From contig CBDUTJ010000003.1 of assembly GCA_965370415.1 (NCBI GenBank), positions 44,589-108,588 of the forward strand: DNA of 64,000 bases, read 5' to 3'. A model generated the notes under the pieces. It saw only the letters and a program-made list of their open reading frames with translations, did no database searches and was not told where the DNA came from. This DNA comes from JACNIV01 sp965370415. Lineage in GTDB: Bacteria; Cloacimonadota; Cloacimonadia; Cloacimonadales; TCS61. The first letter of the stretch is position 1. Each line of letters begins with the position of its first letter. Below, piece by piece: positions 1-7,847 of this stretch. A program made the translations under genes and the position numbers.

Positions 1-1
1 T

Positions 2-433
2 TCCAAGTATTATCAATGTCTTATAGGTGTTGATAAATATTCTGGACTGAAACCCGGCTGGGTCAGGGTTAATCTGCATTATGCGATTTCGATTGAAGAA
101 TTTAATTATATTGTCGATGTGTTGAAGTTCATCATTAAAAATGGTCATCTCTTCCTTCCGTATTATGAACTTGATTTCCAGACTGGTAATTGGAATCATT
201 TGGATGAGAAAGATTTCCAAACTCCGCTGGATCTGGATTTCGAAACATTACTGAATATGAAAAAATTTGAATTAGAAAAGAATGAAAATATTAAAGATAT
301 TTTTGAATCTAATCTTATACAGGCAGAAAAGATAGTTAAGAATTTCAAAGAACCTGTTAATTTTGAGGTATTTGTAACCAGGTTAGAAGAACTGATGCTC
401 TTCTATGTGATAAATTATAAGAACAAAATTTAA
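2..433 (+). CDS. Class-V aminotransferase (cysteine desulfurase-like), C-terminal fragment
   Basis: The reading frame is open from the window edge to the stop at 431-433, so only the last ~143 residues are seen. The stretch GLKPGWVRVNLHY followed by SIEEFNYIV resembles the C-terminal part of PLP-dependent class-V aminotransferases/cysteine desulfurase-like proteins, which usually carry a KPGWVRxxxHY block. The PLP lysine and the N-terminal half lie outside the window, so substrate and activity cannot be judged. The gene ends 8 bp before purH and is probably cotranscribed with it. The ~100-residue acidic/lysine-rich tail after the motif is predicted helical by eye and carries no motif I recognise. 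Family assignment moderate; function unknown. Confidence 0.6.
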   Translation, partial: SKYYQCLIGVDKYSGLKPGWVRVNLHYAISIEEFNYIVDVLKFIIKNGHLFLPYYELDFQTGNWNHLDEKDFQTPLDLDFETLLNMKKFELEKNENIKDIFESNLIQAEKIVKNFKEPVNFEVFVTRLEELMLFYVINYKNKI

Positions 434-441
434 GGATAATT

Positions 442-2055
442 ATGGAAAATATCAAAATTAACCGTGCTCTTATAAGCGTTTCTGATAAGACTGGAATTGC
501 AGTATTGGCAAAAGTGCTAGAAGAATTTAAATGCGAGATAATTTCTACAGGTGGAACCAAAAAAGTGTTAGAAGATGCGGGAATAAAAGTAACAGACATT
601 CAAGAAGTTACAGGAAACCCTGAAGCATTCGGTGGCAGAATGAAGACAATATCTTTCAATATCGAATCTGCACTTCTATTCGATAGGGAAAGAGATAAAC
701 AGGAAGCTAAAAAACTAAATATAAAGTCGATTGATATGATTGTTTGCAACTTGTATCCTTTTGCAAAAGTTAAGGAATCAGATGCTGATTTTAGCACTCT
801 CATAGAAAATATAGATATTGGTGGTCCCACGATGATCCGTGCTGCTGCTAAGAACTTCAAATATGTTGCCACGATTACGAATGCATCAGATTACGATGCA
901 ATAATTAAAGAATTGCAGGAAAATGATGGCAGGCTTTCTTATGAAACCAGGTTTATGCTGATGCGAAAAGCGTTCAATCATACAGCAGATTACGATGCTT
1001 TGATCTCCACAACAATGGACGGGCAAGCTGGAGAACGCTCATTACGCTTGGCTTTTACGGCTGGCAAGAAATTGCGTTACGGAGAAAATTCTCATCAGAA
1101 AGGATTTTTCTACAAAGAAGTGGAAGCAGGTAATTCACTTTTCGATATGAAAGTTCTGCACGGGAAAGAGCTTTCCTACAATAATATCGGAGATATTCAG
1201 AGTGCGGTCGATTCTGTAAAAAACCTCAAGCGGTTTGGTTGTGCTGTTATCAAACACAATAATCCCTGCGGATTAGCAGAAGGAGATAACCAGCGCAAAG
1301 TATTTGAAGATGCCTGGGCAGGCGATCCGATCTCGGCTTTCGGTTCTATCATTGCTTTCAATAAACCGGTAGATTTGGAAACTGTTGAGTTCCTGAATCT
1401 TAATAATGAAAATAAAATGCTTCGTAAATTTGTAGAAGTTGTTATTGCACCAAAATATTCCAAAGAAGCACTGGAATATCTACAGTTTCATAAAAATTTG
1501 AGAGTTATTGAATTTGATCCTCAAAATTCCAAACAAAAGTTTGAAGTTAAATACCTTTCAGGTTCTCTGCTGTTGCAGGATTGTGATAATAAACTTTATG
1601 AAAAGATAGAAAATGTAACAGAAAAGCAAATTGATATTGATTTAAAAAGGGGTTTGATAGAATTTGGTATCAAAGCGATGCGACAGGTGAAATCAAATTC
1701 GATTATTATTGTTAGAGAATTAGGTGATAAAACGTATCAACTGCTGGGGATGGGAGCAGGTCAACCGAATAGATTGGTTTCTACAAAACTTGCCATAGAA
1801 AAAGCCAAAGAAAATTTAGCTAATGAGTTTACTGGAAAGGATTTTCAGGATTATTATAAAACAGAATTAGGAAAAGTCATTCTAGTGTCAGATGCGTTCT
1901 TTCCCTTTGCAGATAATGTGGAACTGGCGGCAGAAGCAGGGATAAAAATCATTATACAACCTGGAGGTTCCATTAGAGATAAGAGAGTAATAAATAAATG
2001 CAATGAGTTAGGAATTGCAATGGTGTTCACGGGAATCAGGCATTTTAAACATTAA
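442..2055 (+). CDS. purH: Bifunctional AICAR formyltransferase / IMP cyclohydrolase (PurH)
   Basis: Catalyses the last two steps of de novo IMP synthesis (formylation of AICAR, then ring closure) in the cytoplasm. At 537 residues it has the usual length. N-terminal cyclohydrolase/MGS-like domain: SVSDKTGI near residue 12 and STGGT near 36. C-terminal transformylase domain: LRYGENSHQ near 211, VIKHNNPCG near 270, SDAFFPF near 483 and IQPGGSIRD near 505. Odd point: the cyclohydrolase motif usually written GGRVKTLHP reads GGRMKTISF here (residues 64-72), so the HP pair is missing. The start ATG has AAGGATAATT in front of it. It heads the purine genes that follow: purC/purE, purD, purN and guaA. 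Identification is secure. Confidence 0.96.
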   Translation: MENIKINRALISVSDKTGIAVLAKVLEEFKCEIISTGGTKKVLEDAGIKVTDIQEVTGNPEAFGGRMKTISFNIESALLFDRERDKQEAKKLNIKSIDMIVCNLYPFAKVKESDADFSTLIENIDIGGPTMIRAAAKNFKYVATITNASDYDAIIKELQENDGRLSYETRFMLMRKAFNHTADYDALISTTMDGQAGERSLRLAFTAGKKLRYGENSHQKGFFYKEVEAGNSLFDMKVLHGKELSYNNIGDIQSAVDSVKNLKRFGCAVIKHNNPCGLAEGDNQRKVFEDAWAGDPISAFGSIIAFNKPVDLETVEFLNLNNENKMLRKFVEVVIAPKYSKEALEYLQFHKNLRVIEFDPQNSKQKFEVKYLSGSLLLQDCDNKLYEKIENVTEKQIDIDLKRGLIEFGIKAMRQVKSNSIIIVRELGDKTYQLLGMGAGQPNRLVSTKLAIEKAKENLANEFTGKDFQDYYKTELGKVILVSDAFFPFADNVELAAEAGIKIIIQPGGSIRDKRVINKCNELGIAMVFTGIRHFKH

Positions 2056-2058
2056 CTA

Positions 2059-2083
2059 ACCACGGAGCACACGGAGAACACGG
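2059..2083 (+). repeat. Left arm of inverted repeat bracketing the GxxExxY gene
   Basis: The 25 bases starting ACCACGGAGCACACGG match the reverse complement of 2474-2498 at about 21-22 of 25 positions. The arm begins 4 bases after the purH stop and ends 4 bases before the ATG of the next gene, so it also supplies that gene's only ribosome-binding-like sequence (CACGGAAA). The same word family recurs at 3902-3917 and 3992-4052. Confidence 0.8.
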
Positions 2084-2086
2084 AAA

Positions 2087-2467
2087 ATGAATAAATTATT
2101 GTATGAAGAATTAACGGACAAGATAATTAAAGCTGCAATCGAGGTTCATAAGATTCTTGGACCTGGATTACTTGAATCTGCTTATGAGGAATGTTTTGTT
2201 TATGAATTAATTAAAATGGGTTTATCAATTAAGCAGCAGTTAATGATTCCGATAGAGTATAAAAATATAAAACTTAAAACGAAATACAGATTAGATTTAT
2301 TAATCGAGGATAAAGTAATTATTGAAATAAAATCTGTAGAAAAACTAACTCCCGTTCACGAAGCACAGATAATTACATACTTGAAGTTAACAGGTTATGA
2401 AGTTGGATTGTTGATTAATTTTAATGAAAAATTGCTAACGAATGGAATAATTAGAAGAATTGTATAA
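2087..2467 (+). CDS. GxxExxY family protein (putative PD-(D/E)XK nuclease fold)
   Basis: A 126-residue protein with the family signature GPGLLESAYEEC (residues ~26-37; the GxxExxY pattern) after AAIEVHKIL, and a later core DLLIEDKVIIEIKSVEKL whose D...E-x-K arrangement is typical of PD-(D/E)XK-fold enzymes. GxxExxY proteins are small, often multicopy per genome, and have no settled function. Here the gene is inserted between purH and purC/purE and is bracketed by ~25-bp inverted repeats at 2059-2083 and 2474-2498, which makes it look like cargo of a small repeat-bounded element, not a purine gene. No proper Shine-Dalgarno is seen; the left repeat arm abuts the start. Family call is firm, the mobile-element idea is inference. 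Confidence 0.85.
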   Translation: MNKLLYEELTDKIIKAAIEVHKILGPGLLESAYEECFVYELIKMGLSIKQQLMIPIEYKNIKLKTKYRLDLLIEDKVIIEIKSVEKLTPVHEAQIITYLKLTGYEVGLLINFNEKLLTNGIIRRIV

Positions 2468-2468
2468 T

Positions 2469-2498
2469 CACCTCCGTGCTCTCCGTGAGCTCTGTGGT
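2469..2498 (-). repeat. Right arm of inverted repeat bracketing the GxxExxY gene
   Basis: CACCTCCGTGCTCTCCG then TGAGCTCTGTGGT, reading as the inverted partner of 2059-2083. The same two half-words occur at 3992-4008 and 4039-4051 but there they are separated by a 30-bp palindromic unit, so this copy is the uninterrupted (empty) version with its junction at 2485/2486. Confidence 0.8.
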
Positions 2499-2515
2499 AA
2501 AAAAAGGGAGAAGAT

Positions 2516-3901
2516 ATGAATTATTTAGATAAGATTTATACTCCGCAGATAAAGAAAATACACAGCGGAAAAGTAAGAGAAAGTTTCAGGATCGATGACA
2601 ATACCAGAATGATCGTGGTTTCAGACAGGATTTCCAGTTTCGATAGTGTTCTAAATAATTTGATCCCGGATAAAGGAGCAGTATTAAACGGGATCACAAA
2701 TTACTGGTTTGAAAAAACTCGCGATATTGTTGATAATCATTTTATCAAGATGATCGATCCTAATATAAGCCTGGTGAAGGAAGCCAAGCCGATTTGCGTG
2801 GAGATGATCGTACGAGGTTATTTAACCGGCTCGATATGGCGTGGATACCAGAAAGGAAAGCATGAATTTTCCGGGATTGAAGTTCCAGATGGGCTTTCGC
2901 AAAATCAGAAATTTGATATACCTATTCTTACTCCCACAACCAAAGAAGAACACGATCGTGAAATTACTCCTGAAGATATTGTAAAAGAAGGTTGGACTAC
3001 AAAAGCAATATATCAAAAAATGGAAAAAATTTCTTTGAAACTTTTTGAGGGCGGGACAAAAGAACTTTCTGAAAAAGGGATCATTCTGGTAGATACAAAA
3101 TATGAATTCGGAATTGTGAACGGTGAAGTAATTCTCATCGATGAAATACATACTCCCGATTCATCCAGATTCTGGGATAAATCTGCTTATAATAAAGACC
3201 CTCTGAAAGTTGATTCGATGGATAAAGAGTTTATCCGCCAGTGGCTTCTTAATAATAAAGTAGACGGAATTATCCCGAATGTTCTTCCCGAAGATGTGAT
3301 TGCCGAAGCTTCCAAACGATACATAAATATTTATGAAAAGATCGTTGGTAAAGAGTTTGAAGTTAATAGAGAAGATATTCGAGATAGAATCTATAATAAC
3401 CTCTTGAAAGCTAACTTAATAAGAGACAGTTTTATTTCAATTATTATGGGTTCACCCAAAGATATTGAGCACTGTAAAAAAATTAAATCTCATCTTGATA
3501 AATATGATATTTTTATCGATATGAGAGTAATTTCTGCACATAAGAATGGAGAGCGAATTCCTGAAATTGCTGAAGTCTATAATAATTCCATTGAACCGGG
3601 ATGTGTAATTGCGGTTGCTGGAAGATCGAATGGACTCGGTGGAGCACTTGCTGCAAATCTGGCTATTTCTGTTATTAACTGCCCTCCGTTCAAAGATAAA
3701 GTAGATATGATGGTAAATATAAATTCTTCTTTAATAATGCCATCAAAGACACCTGCTATGACTGTAATTGATGTTAGTTCTGCTGCTCTTGCATCTTTAA
3801 GATGTTTAAATTTAAAAAGACTGAAGGAAATTTTCAAAGATGATATTAGGAAAATAAAAGAAGATTTAAAATCAACGGATGATGAGATAAGGAATAGTTA
3901 A
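2516..3901 (+). CDS. purC-purE: SAICAR synthase - class II PurE fusion (PAICS-like)
   Basis: 461 residues carrying two consecutive purine steps. Residues 1-~295 are SAICAR synthetase: SGKVRESF near 18, VVSDRISSFD near 34, VRGYLTGSIWRGY near 100, LVDTKYEFG near 191, DEIHTPDSSRFW near 208. Residues ~305-450 are an AIR carboxylase: MGSPKD near 310, VISAHK near 338, VAGRSNGLGGA near 366, NCPPF. The second domain resembles the animal-type class II enzyme (SAHK; AGRSNGLG), which carboxylates AIR with CO2 directly, not the class I N5-CAIR mutase that needs PurK; no purK is seen here. The PurC-then-PurE order is that of vertebrate PAICS. SD GGGAGAAG precedes the ATG. Fusion is seen in one uninterrupted frame. 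Confidence 0.93.
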   Translation: MNYLDKIYTPQIKKIHSGKVRESFRIDDNTRMIVVSDRISSFDSVLNNLIPDKGAVLNGITNYWFEKTRDIVDNHFIKMIDPNISLVKEAKPICVEMIVRGYLTGSIWRGYQKGKHEFSGIEVPDGLSQNQKFDIPILTPTTKEEHDREITPEDIVKEGWTTKAIYQKMEKISLKLFEGGTKELSEKGIILVDTKYEFGIVNGEVILIDEIHTPDSSRFWDKSAYNKDPLKVDSMDKEFIRQWLLNNKVDGIIPNVLPEDVIAEASKRYINIYEKIVGKEFEVNREDIRDRIYNNLLKANLIRDSFISIIMGSPKDIEHCKKIKSHLDKYDIFIDMRVISAHKNGERIPEIAEVYNNSIEPGCVIAVAGRSNGLGGALAANLAISVINCPPFKDKVDMMVNINSSLIMPSKTPAMTVIDVSSAALASLRCLNLKRLKEIFKDDIRKIKEDLKSTDDEIRNS

Positions 3902-4052
3902 CTACAGAGCACACGGATGAAAAATATGCTCATTCAATCGTCTCGATTGAATGAAATGTTTGGGTTAGACCGTCCCGGTCTGATGATAGAACACCTCCGT
4001 GCTCTCCGCCTGCTAAGCCGAAGCTTTGCGAAGGCTGGTGAGCTCTGTGGTT
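3902..4052. repeat. Non-coding inverted-repeat element with internal hairpins and a nested 30-bp unit
   Basis: Fills the gap between the purC/purE fusion and purD. Its outer arms (CTACAGAGCACACGGA at 3902-3917; TCCGTGCTCTCCG ... TGAGCTCTGTGGTT ending at 4052) are the same words that flank the GxxExxY gene. Between them are two perfect hairpins, CATTCAATCG/CGATTGAATG (3931-3953) and AGACCG/CGGTCT (3967-3981). The right arm is split at the point equivalent to 2485/2486 by the palindromic unit annotated separately at 4009-4038. The SD of purD (GGGAGAA) follows directly. Looks like a MITE-like relative of the GxxExxY-bearing element. Confidence 0.8.
4009..4038 (+). repeat. Nested ~30-bp palindromic unit (copy 1)
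   Basis: Begins CCTGCTAAGCCGAAGC and ends TTTGCGAAGGCTGG. It interrupts the right arm of the surrounding repeat exactly; removing it recreates the uninterrupted arm seen at 2469-2498. Copies 2 and 3 lie at 14653-14682 and 14736-14766, and a more diverged inverted copy at 45614-45641. Confidence 0.85.
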
Positions 4053-4065
4053 AAAAGGGAGAATT

Positions 4066-5316
4066 ATGAATATAGCAGTCATCGGTTCAGGTGGCAGGGA
4101 GCACGCAATTGCCTGGAAACTAAATCAAAGTAAATTAACAGAAAAAGTATTTGTAATTCCCGGAAATGGTGGAACTGAAAATAATGTTCCGATAGATGTA
4201 AATGATTTCGCTGAAATTAAAAACTTCTGCGAATCAAATGATGTAGAACTTGTTATTGTTGGCCCCGAAGTTCCTTTAGTAAATGGTATTGTGGATTATT
4301 TTACAAATACTCCCGTAAAGGTTTTTGGTCCTGAAAAAAAAACTGCTCAATTGGAAGGTTCCAAAGTTTTTGCGAAAAAGTTTATGAGGAAATATGGTGT
4401 GGCAACAGGTGATTTTGAAGAATTTAATAAGATAAATTCTGCTATGAAATTTATTAAAAAAATTAAAGGTAATTGTGTAATTAAATACGACGGACTCGCA
4501 GCAGGAAAGGGCGTTTACGTTTGCTCTACAATTAAAGAAGCAGAAGATGCATTAATTGAACTAAAAGAAAAATATGGAGAAGAAGTTAAATTTTTAATAG
4601 AAGAAAAGCTAGTTGGAAGTGAGCTTTCGATACTTGGTTTTACTGACGGTAAAACGATTAAACTATTCCAAACTTCTCAGGATCATAAACAACTACTGGA
4701 TGGAGATAAAGGTCCTAATACAGGTGGTATGGGAGCGTTCTGTCCTGTTCCATTTTTCAATGAAGAATTAAATAATAAGATCATAAAAGATGTTATCGAA
4801 CCCACAATGAAAGGTATAAAAGCGGAGAGATTCAATTTTAAGGGAGTTGTTTATTTTGGTTTGATGATAACCGAAAAGGGTCCAGAAGTTCTGGAGTATA
4901 ATGTTCGGCTTGGAGACCCGGAAACTGAGGTGGTGCTACCTGCTTTTAAAGGAGATCTTCTCAAACTTATCCTTTCTTGTTTTGATGGCTGCTTAAAAGA
5001 TTTCCAGATGGAATTCTATGATGGATATTTTGTGGATGTAGTATTGACTTCCGGTGGTTATCCGAAAGCGTATAAAAAAGGTATTACTATTTGTGGATTA
5101 GAAGAAAAGAAAGAACTTGTTTTCCACGCTGGAATAAAAAAAGAAGGTGATAAATTTCTGACAAATGGCGGACGAGTTCTAAATATTGTCGCTCACGGTG
5201 AGACTTTGGAAGAAGCAATTGATAATGCTTATGATAAAGTAAAATTATTTTATTTTGATGATATGTATTTCAGGAAAGATATTGGAAGGAGAAAAAATAT
5301 TTTAGAAACTTTGTGA
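4066..5316 (+). CDS. purD: Phosphoribosylamine-glycine ligase (GARS)
   Basis: Joins glycine to phosphoribosylamine with ATP, second step of purine synthesis; cytoplasmic. 416 residues, normal for bacterial PurD. The N-terminal domain starts VIGSGGREHAIAWKL (residues 4-18), with VIPGNGGT near 32 and VGPEVPLV near 65. The ATP-grasp domain spans roughly 100-300, with KYDGLAAGKGVYV near 140, QDHKQLLDGDKGPNTGGMG near 205 and NVRLGDPETEVVLP near 279. The C-terminal domain follows, with SGGYP near 328 and NGGRVLNIVAHG near 368. It sits 14 bp after a repeat element and uses SD GGGAGAATT. Secure. Confidence 0.96.
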   Translation: MNIAVIGSGGREHAIAWKLNQSKLTEKVFVIPGNGGTENNVPIDVNDFAEIKNFCESNDVELVIVGPEVPLVNGIVDYFTNTPVKVFGPEKKTAQLEGSKVFAKKFMRKYGVATGDFEEFNKINSAMKFIKKIKGNCVIKYDGLAAGKGVYVCSTIKEAEDALIELKEKYGEEVKFLIEEKLVGSELSILGFTDGKTIKLFQTSQDHKQLLDGDKGPNTGGMGAFCPVPFFNEELNNKIIKDVIEPTMKGIKAERFNFKGVVYFGLMITEKGPEVLEYNVRLGDPETEVVLPAFKGDLLKLILSCFDGCLKDFQMEFYDGYFVDVVLTSGGYPKAYKKGITICGLEEKKELVFHAGIKKEGDKFLTNGGRVLNIVAHGETLEEAIDNAYDKVKLFYFDDMYFRKDIGRRKNILETL

Positions 5317-5340
5317 CTTAGTGCCTTTGTGGTTAAGAAT

Positions 5341-5919
5341 ATGAAAAAGAAAAAAATAGCAATCCTTATTTCCGGTCGCGGCAGCAATATGAAAGCAATT
5401 ATAGAAAATATGAAAGATGGGATTCTTAAAGATTTTTGCTATGTTATAGTTGTTTTTTCCAATAAAAAAGATGCTCCAGGACTCGAAATTGCAAAAAGCT
5501 TGGGGATCTCTACAAAAGTCATCGAATCCAAAGGAAAGAAGCGCTCGACATACAATAAATTACTGTTTGATTATCTTGATGAATTGAATCCCGATTATAT
5601 TATTTTAGCAGGTTATATGAAGATAATCAGTCCCGATGTAGTTCAGAGATTTAGAAACAGAATTATCAATATCCATCCTGCTGATACTGCTCTGCATCAA
5701 GGACTTCACGGGTATGAATGGGCATTTGAAAATAAAATGGAATCTACAAAGATAACAGTTCATTTCGTGAATGAGGGACTCGATACAGGAAGGGTAATTG
5801 CGAAAAGAGAAGTAGATATTTCTGATTGCACAACAATCGAAGAAATAGAGCAGAAAGGTTTGAAAGTAGAACATCATTTTTACAGCGAGTGTTTAAAAAA
5901 AATATTTGAAAATAATTAG
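5341..5919 (+). CDS. purN: Phosphoribosylglycinamide formyltransferase (folate-dependent)
   Basis: Transfers formyl from 10-formyl-THF to GAR. 192 residues with the chosen ATG. Motifs: ISGRGSNMKAIIE near residue 9, LAGYMKIISPDVVQRF near 90, the catalytic-site NIHPAD near 109 (Asn and His of the usual N-x-H), HG a few residues on, and VNEGLDTGRVI near 142 supplying the conserved Asp. The usual NIHPSLLP reads NIHPADTALHQG, a mild departure. A GTG at 5329 is in frame, but it lies inside the repeat-derived words CTTAGTGCCTTTGTGGTT (5318-5335) and adds residues not expected in the family, so the ATG at 5341 is preferred; neither has a convincing SD. Confidence 0.9.
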   Translation: MKKKKIAILISGRGSNMKAIIENMKDGILKDFCYVIVVFSNKKDAPGLEIAKSLGISTKVIESKGKKRSTYNKLLFDYLDELNPDYIILAGYMKIISPDVVQRFRNRIINIHPADTALHQGLHGYEWAFENKMESTKITVHFVNEGLDTGRVIAKREVDISDCTTIEEIEQKGLKVEHHFYSECLKKIFENN

Positions 5920-6003
5920 ACGCAGATAAACACTGATTTATTATGAAAAAATTAAGAAAGCAAAATCATAAAGAATCATATTTGATCAGCGGAAATCAGC
6001 GTC
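5919..6003. repeat. Inverted repeat of the GCAGAT/AATCAGCG family
   Basis: Arms GACGCAGATAAACACTGATT (starting at 5919, overlapping the purN stop) and GATCAGCGGAAATCAGCGTC (ending 6003) are imperfect inverses. The interior contains AAAGAATCATATT, which also occurs inside the related element at 15171-15292. Fills the purN-guaA gap. Confidence 0.75.
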
Positions 6004-6016
6004 AGAAGAAGAATAA

Positions 6017-7798
6017 ATGAAAAAAATAGCAATAGTAGATTTCGGTGGCCAATACACTCATCTCATCGCGCGTAGAATCCGCGACCTGGGAATTTTCAGC
6101 GAGATCATTCACCCCGAAAATTTTAAAACAAATGAAGAAATTGTCGGAATAATATTCTCCGGTGGACCGCGATCTGTAAATGCAGAAGATGCGTTCAGGA
6201 TAAATCTCGATATTAATAAAAATGAGATCCCGATTTTAGGTATTTGTTACGGACATCAGCTTCTGGCAAAAATGGTTGGTGGTGAAATCGAAAGTGGTGA
6301 GAACAAGGAATACGGTTTCACTAACATAATCTGCCAAACTGATGCTGTTCTTTTTGATGGATTAGAAAAAGAACAAAAAGTATGGATGAGTCACGGAGAC
6401 CACGTTTGTAAATTGCCGAAGGATTTCAAAATTACCGCTTCCAGCGATTCCATAAAAATTGCAGCCTATGAATCCGAAACATATTTTGGTTTCCAATTCC
6501 ATCCTGAAGTTACGCACACTAGGAACGGGATGAAAATGCTGGAAAATTATATTGCTCTTTGCACGAATGAACGAAATTGGAATGTAAAGAATTTCAAACA
6601 ACAATTGATAAATGAAATCCAAGAAAAAGTAAAAAACAGGAAATTGGTTCTTCTTCTTTCGGGTGGTGTGGATTCTCTTGTTGCTCTTGAGCTCTGCATT
6701 CAGGCAATTGGGAACGAAAATGTTTACTCGATTCACATTGATACGGGCTTTATGCGTTTGAAAGAATCAAAAGAAATACTTGAACATTTTGACGAACTTG
6801 GCTTTAAAAATATTAAAATTATCGAAGCAGAAAAGCAATATTTGAAAGAATTAAATCACATCGTTGATCCTGAACAAAAGCGAATGATAATAGGTAAATT
6901 ATTTGTAGATATTGCCAATAAAGAACTTTCCAGACTTGATCAGAATATCGATTGGATGCTGGTGCAGGGTACTATCTATCCGGATACTATCGAAAGTGGC
7001 TCCACGGACAAAGCAGCACTGATAAAGACACATCATAACCGGGTTGACGAGATAGAAAAGCTGATTGCCGAAGGAAAGATAATAGAACCTATCAAAGAAC
7101 TGTATAAAGATGAAGTTCGCAAACTTGGTGAAGAACTTGGACTTCCGTACAAACTTGTTCATCGCCATCCGTTTCCCGGACCGGGATTGGCTATAAGGGT
7201 TATTTGTTCAGATAAGACAGAACCTGAAAATGATTTTACAAAAGAAGAAGACTTAATGAATGAGATTCTCTCTGAATTCGATATGCAGGGTAAAATTCTT
7301 CCCATTAAAAGCGTGGGAGTTCAAGGTGATTTCAGAACTTATCATCATCCTGCTGTGGTTTGGTTTAAAGAAGATGAGGGAAAATCCTGGGAAAAAATAA
7401 ATGAATGTTCTTCAAAAGTAATAAATAAATTAAAAACAGTAAACAGACTTGTTTTCTCTTTGAATCCTGCCGAGAATTTGAAACTTGGAAAACTATTTCT
7501 GGAAAAACAAAACCTGGATGAACTGAGGAAAGTTGATGCAATTCTCAGAAAAAGAACAGATGATATAAAAGAGATCTGGCAGATGCCTGTTGTGCAATTA
7601 CCATTAAGAAACGCTGATAACAGTTTGTGTTATGTTATGCGGCCTGTTTGCTCGCAGGATGCGATGTCTGCCAGCGTGTATGAAATGGATTTTGGCTATT
7701 TGAAAGATATTATTTCTAAAATTCAGGAAATTGAAAATATCGGTTATATTTTCTATGATATTACTACCAAACCTCCCGGAACTATTGAGTGGGAATAA
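6017..7798 (+). CDS. guaA: GMP synthase (glutamine-hydrolysing)
   Basis: Converts XMP to GMP. The glutamine amidotransferase domain (1-~195) has the nucleophile in GICYGHQ near residue 76 and the His/Glu pair FHPE near 162. The ATP-pyrophosphatase domain has the P-loop LSGGVDSLVAL near 212, plus IDTGFMR, VQGTIYPDTIESG near 316 and KTHHNRVDE. The C-terminal dimerisation domain has HRHPFPGPGLAIRV near 385 and ends TTKPPGTIEWE. At 593 residues it is ~70 longer than the usual ~515-525; the surplus lies in the C-terminal third (roughly 410-560), after RVICSD. The catalytic motifs are intact. Last member of the purine run; 13 bp downstream of the repeat at 5919-6003. Confidence 0.95.
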   Translation: MKKIAIVDFGGQYTHLIARRIRDLGIFSEIIHPENFKTNEEIVGIIFSGGPRSVNAEDAFRINLDINKNEIPILGICYGHQLLAKMVGGEIESGENKEYGFTNIICQTDAVLFDGLEKEQKVWMSHGDHVCKLPKDFKITASSDSIKIAAYESETYFGFQFHPEVTHTRNGMKMLENYIALCTNERNWNVKNFKQQLINEIQEKVKNRKLVLLLSGGVDSLVALELCIQAIGNENVYSIHIDTGFMRLKESKEILEHFDELGFKNIKIIEAEKQYLKELNHIVDPEQKRMIIGKLFVDIANKELSRLDQNIDWMLVQGTIYPDTIESGSTDKAALIKTHHNRVDEIEKLIAEGKIIEPIKELYKDEVRKLGEELGLPYKLVHRHPFPGPGLAIRVICSDKTEPENDFTKEEDLMNEILSEFDMQGKILPIKSVGVQGDFRTYHHPAVVWFKEDEGKSWEKINECSSKVINKLKTVNRLVFSLNPAENLKLGKLFLEKQNLDELRKVDAILRKRTDDIKEIWQMPVVQLPLRNADNSLCYVMRPVCSQDAMSASVYEMDFGYLKDIISKIQEIENIGYIFYDITTKPPGTIEWE

Positions 7799-7799
7799 T

Positions 7800-7833
7800 A
7801 TAATTACGAATGACGAATTAGTAATTACGAATT
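7800..7833 (+). repeat. Short direct repeat AATTACGAAT
   Basis: AATTACGAAT occurs twice (7802-7811 and 7822-7831) with a degenerate unit GACGAATTAGT between, directly before the SIR2-like gene. It resembles eroded tandem copies of an AATTACG word. Confidence 0.5.
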
Positions 7834-7847
7834 TAGTGGAGAAAAAA

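Noticed and set aside
5329..5340. GTG start for purN
   Set aside because: Lies within repeat-derived sequence, lacks an SD and adds residues not found in the family.
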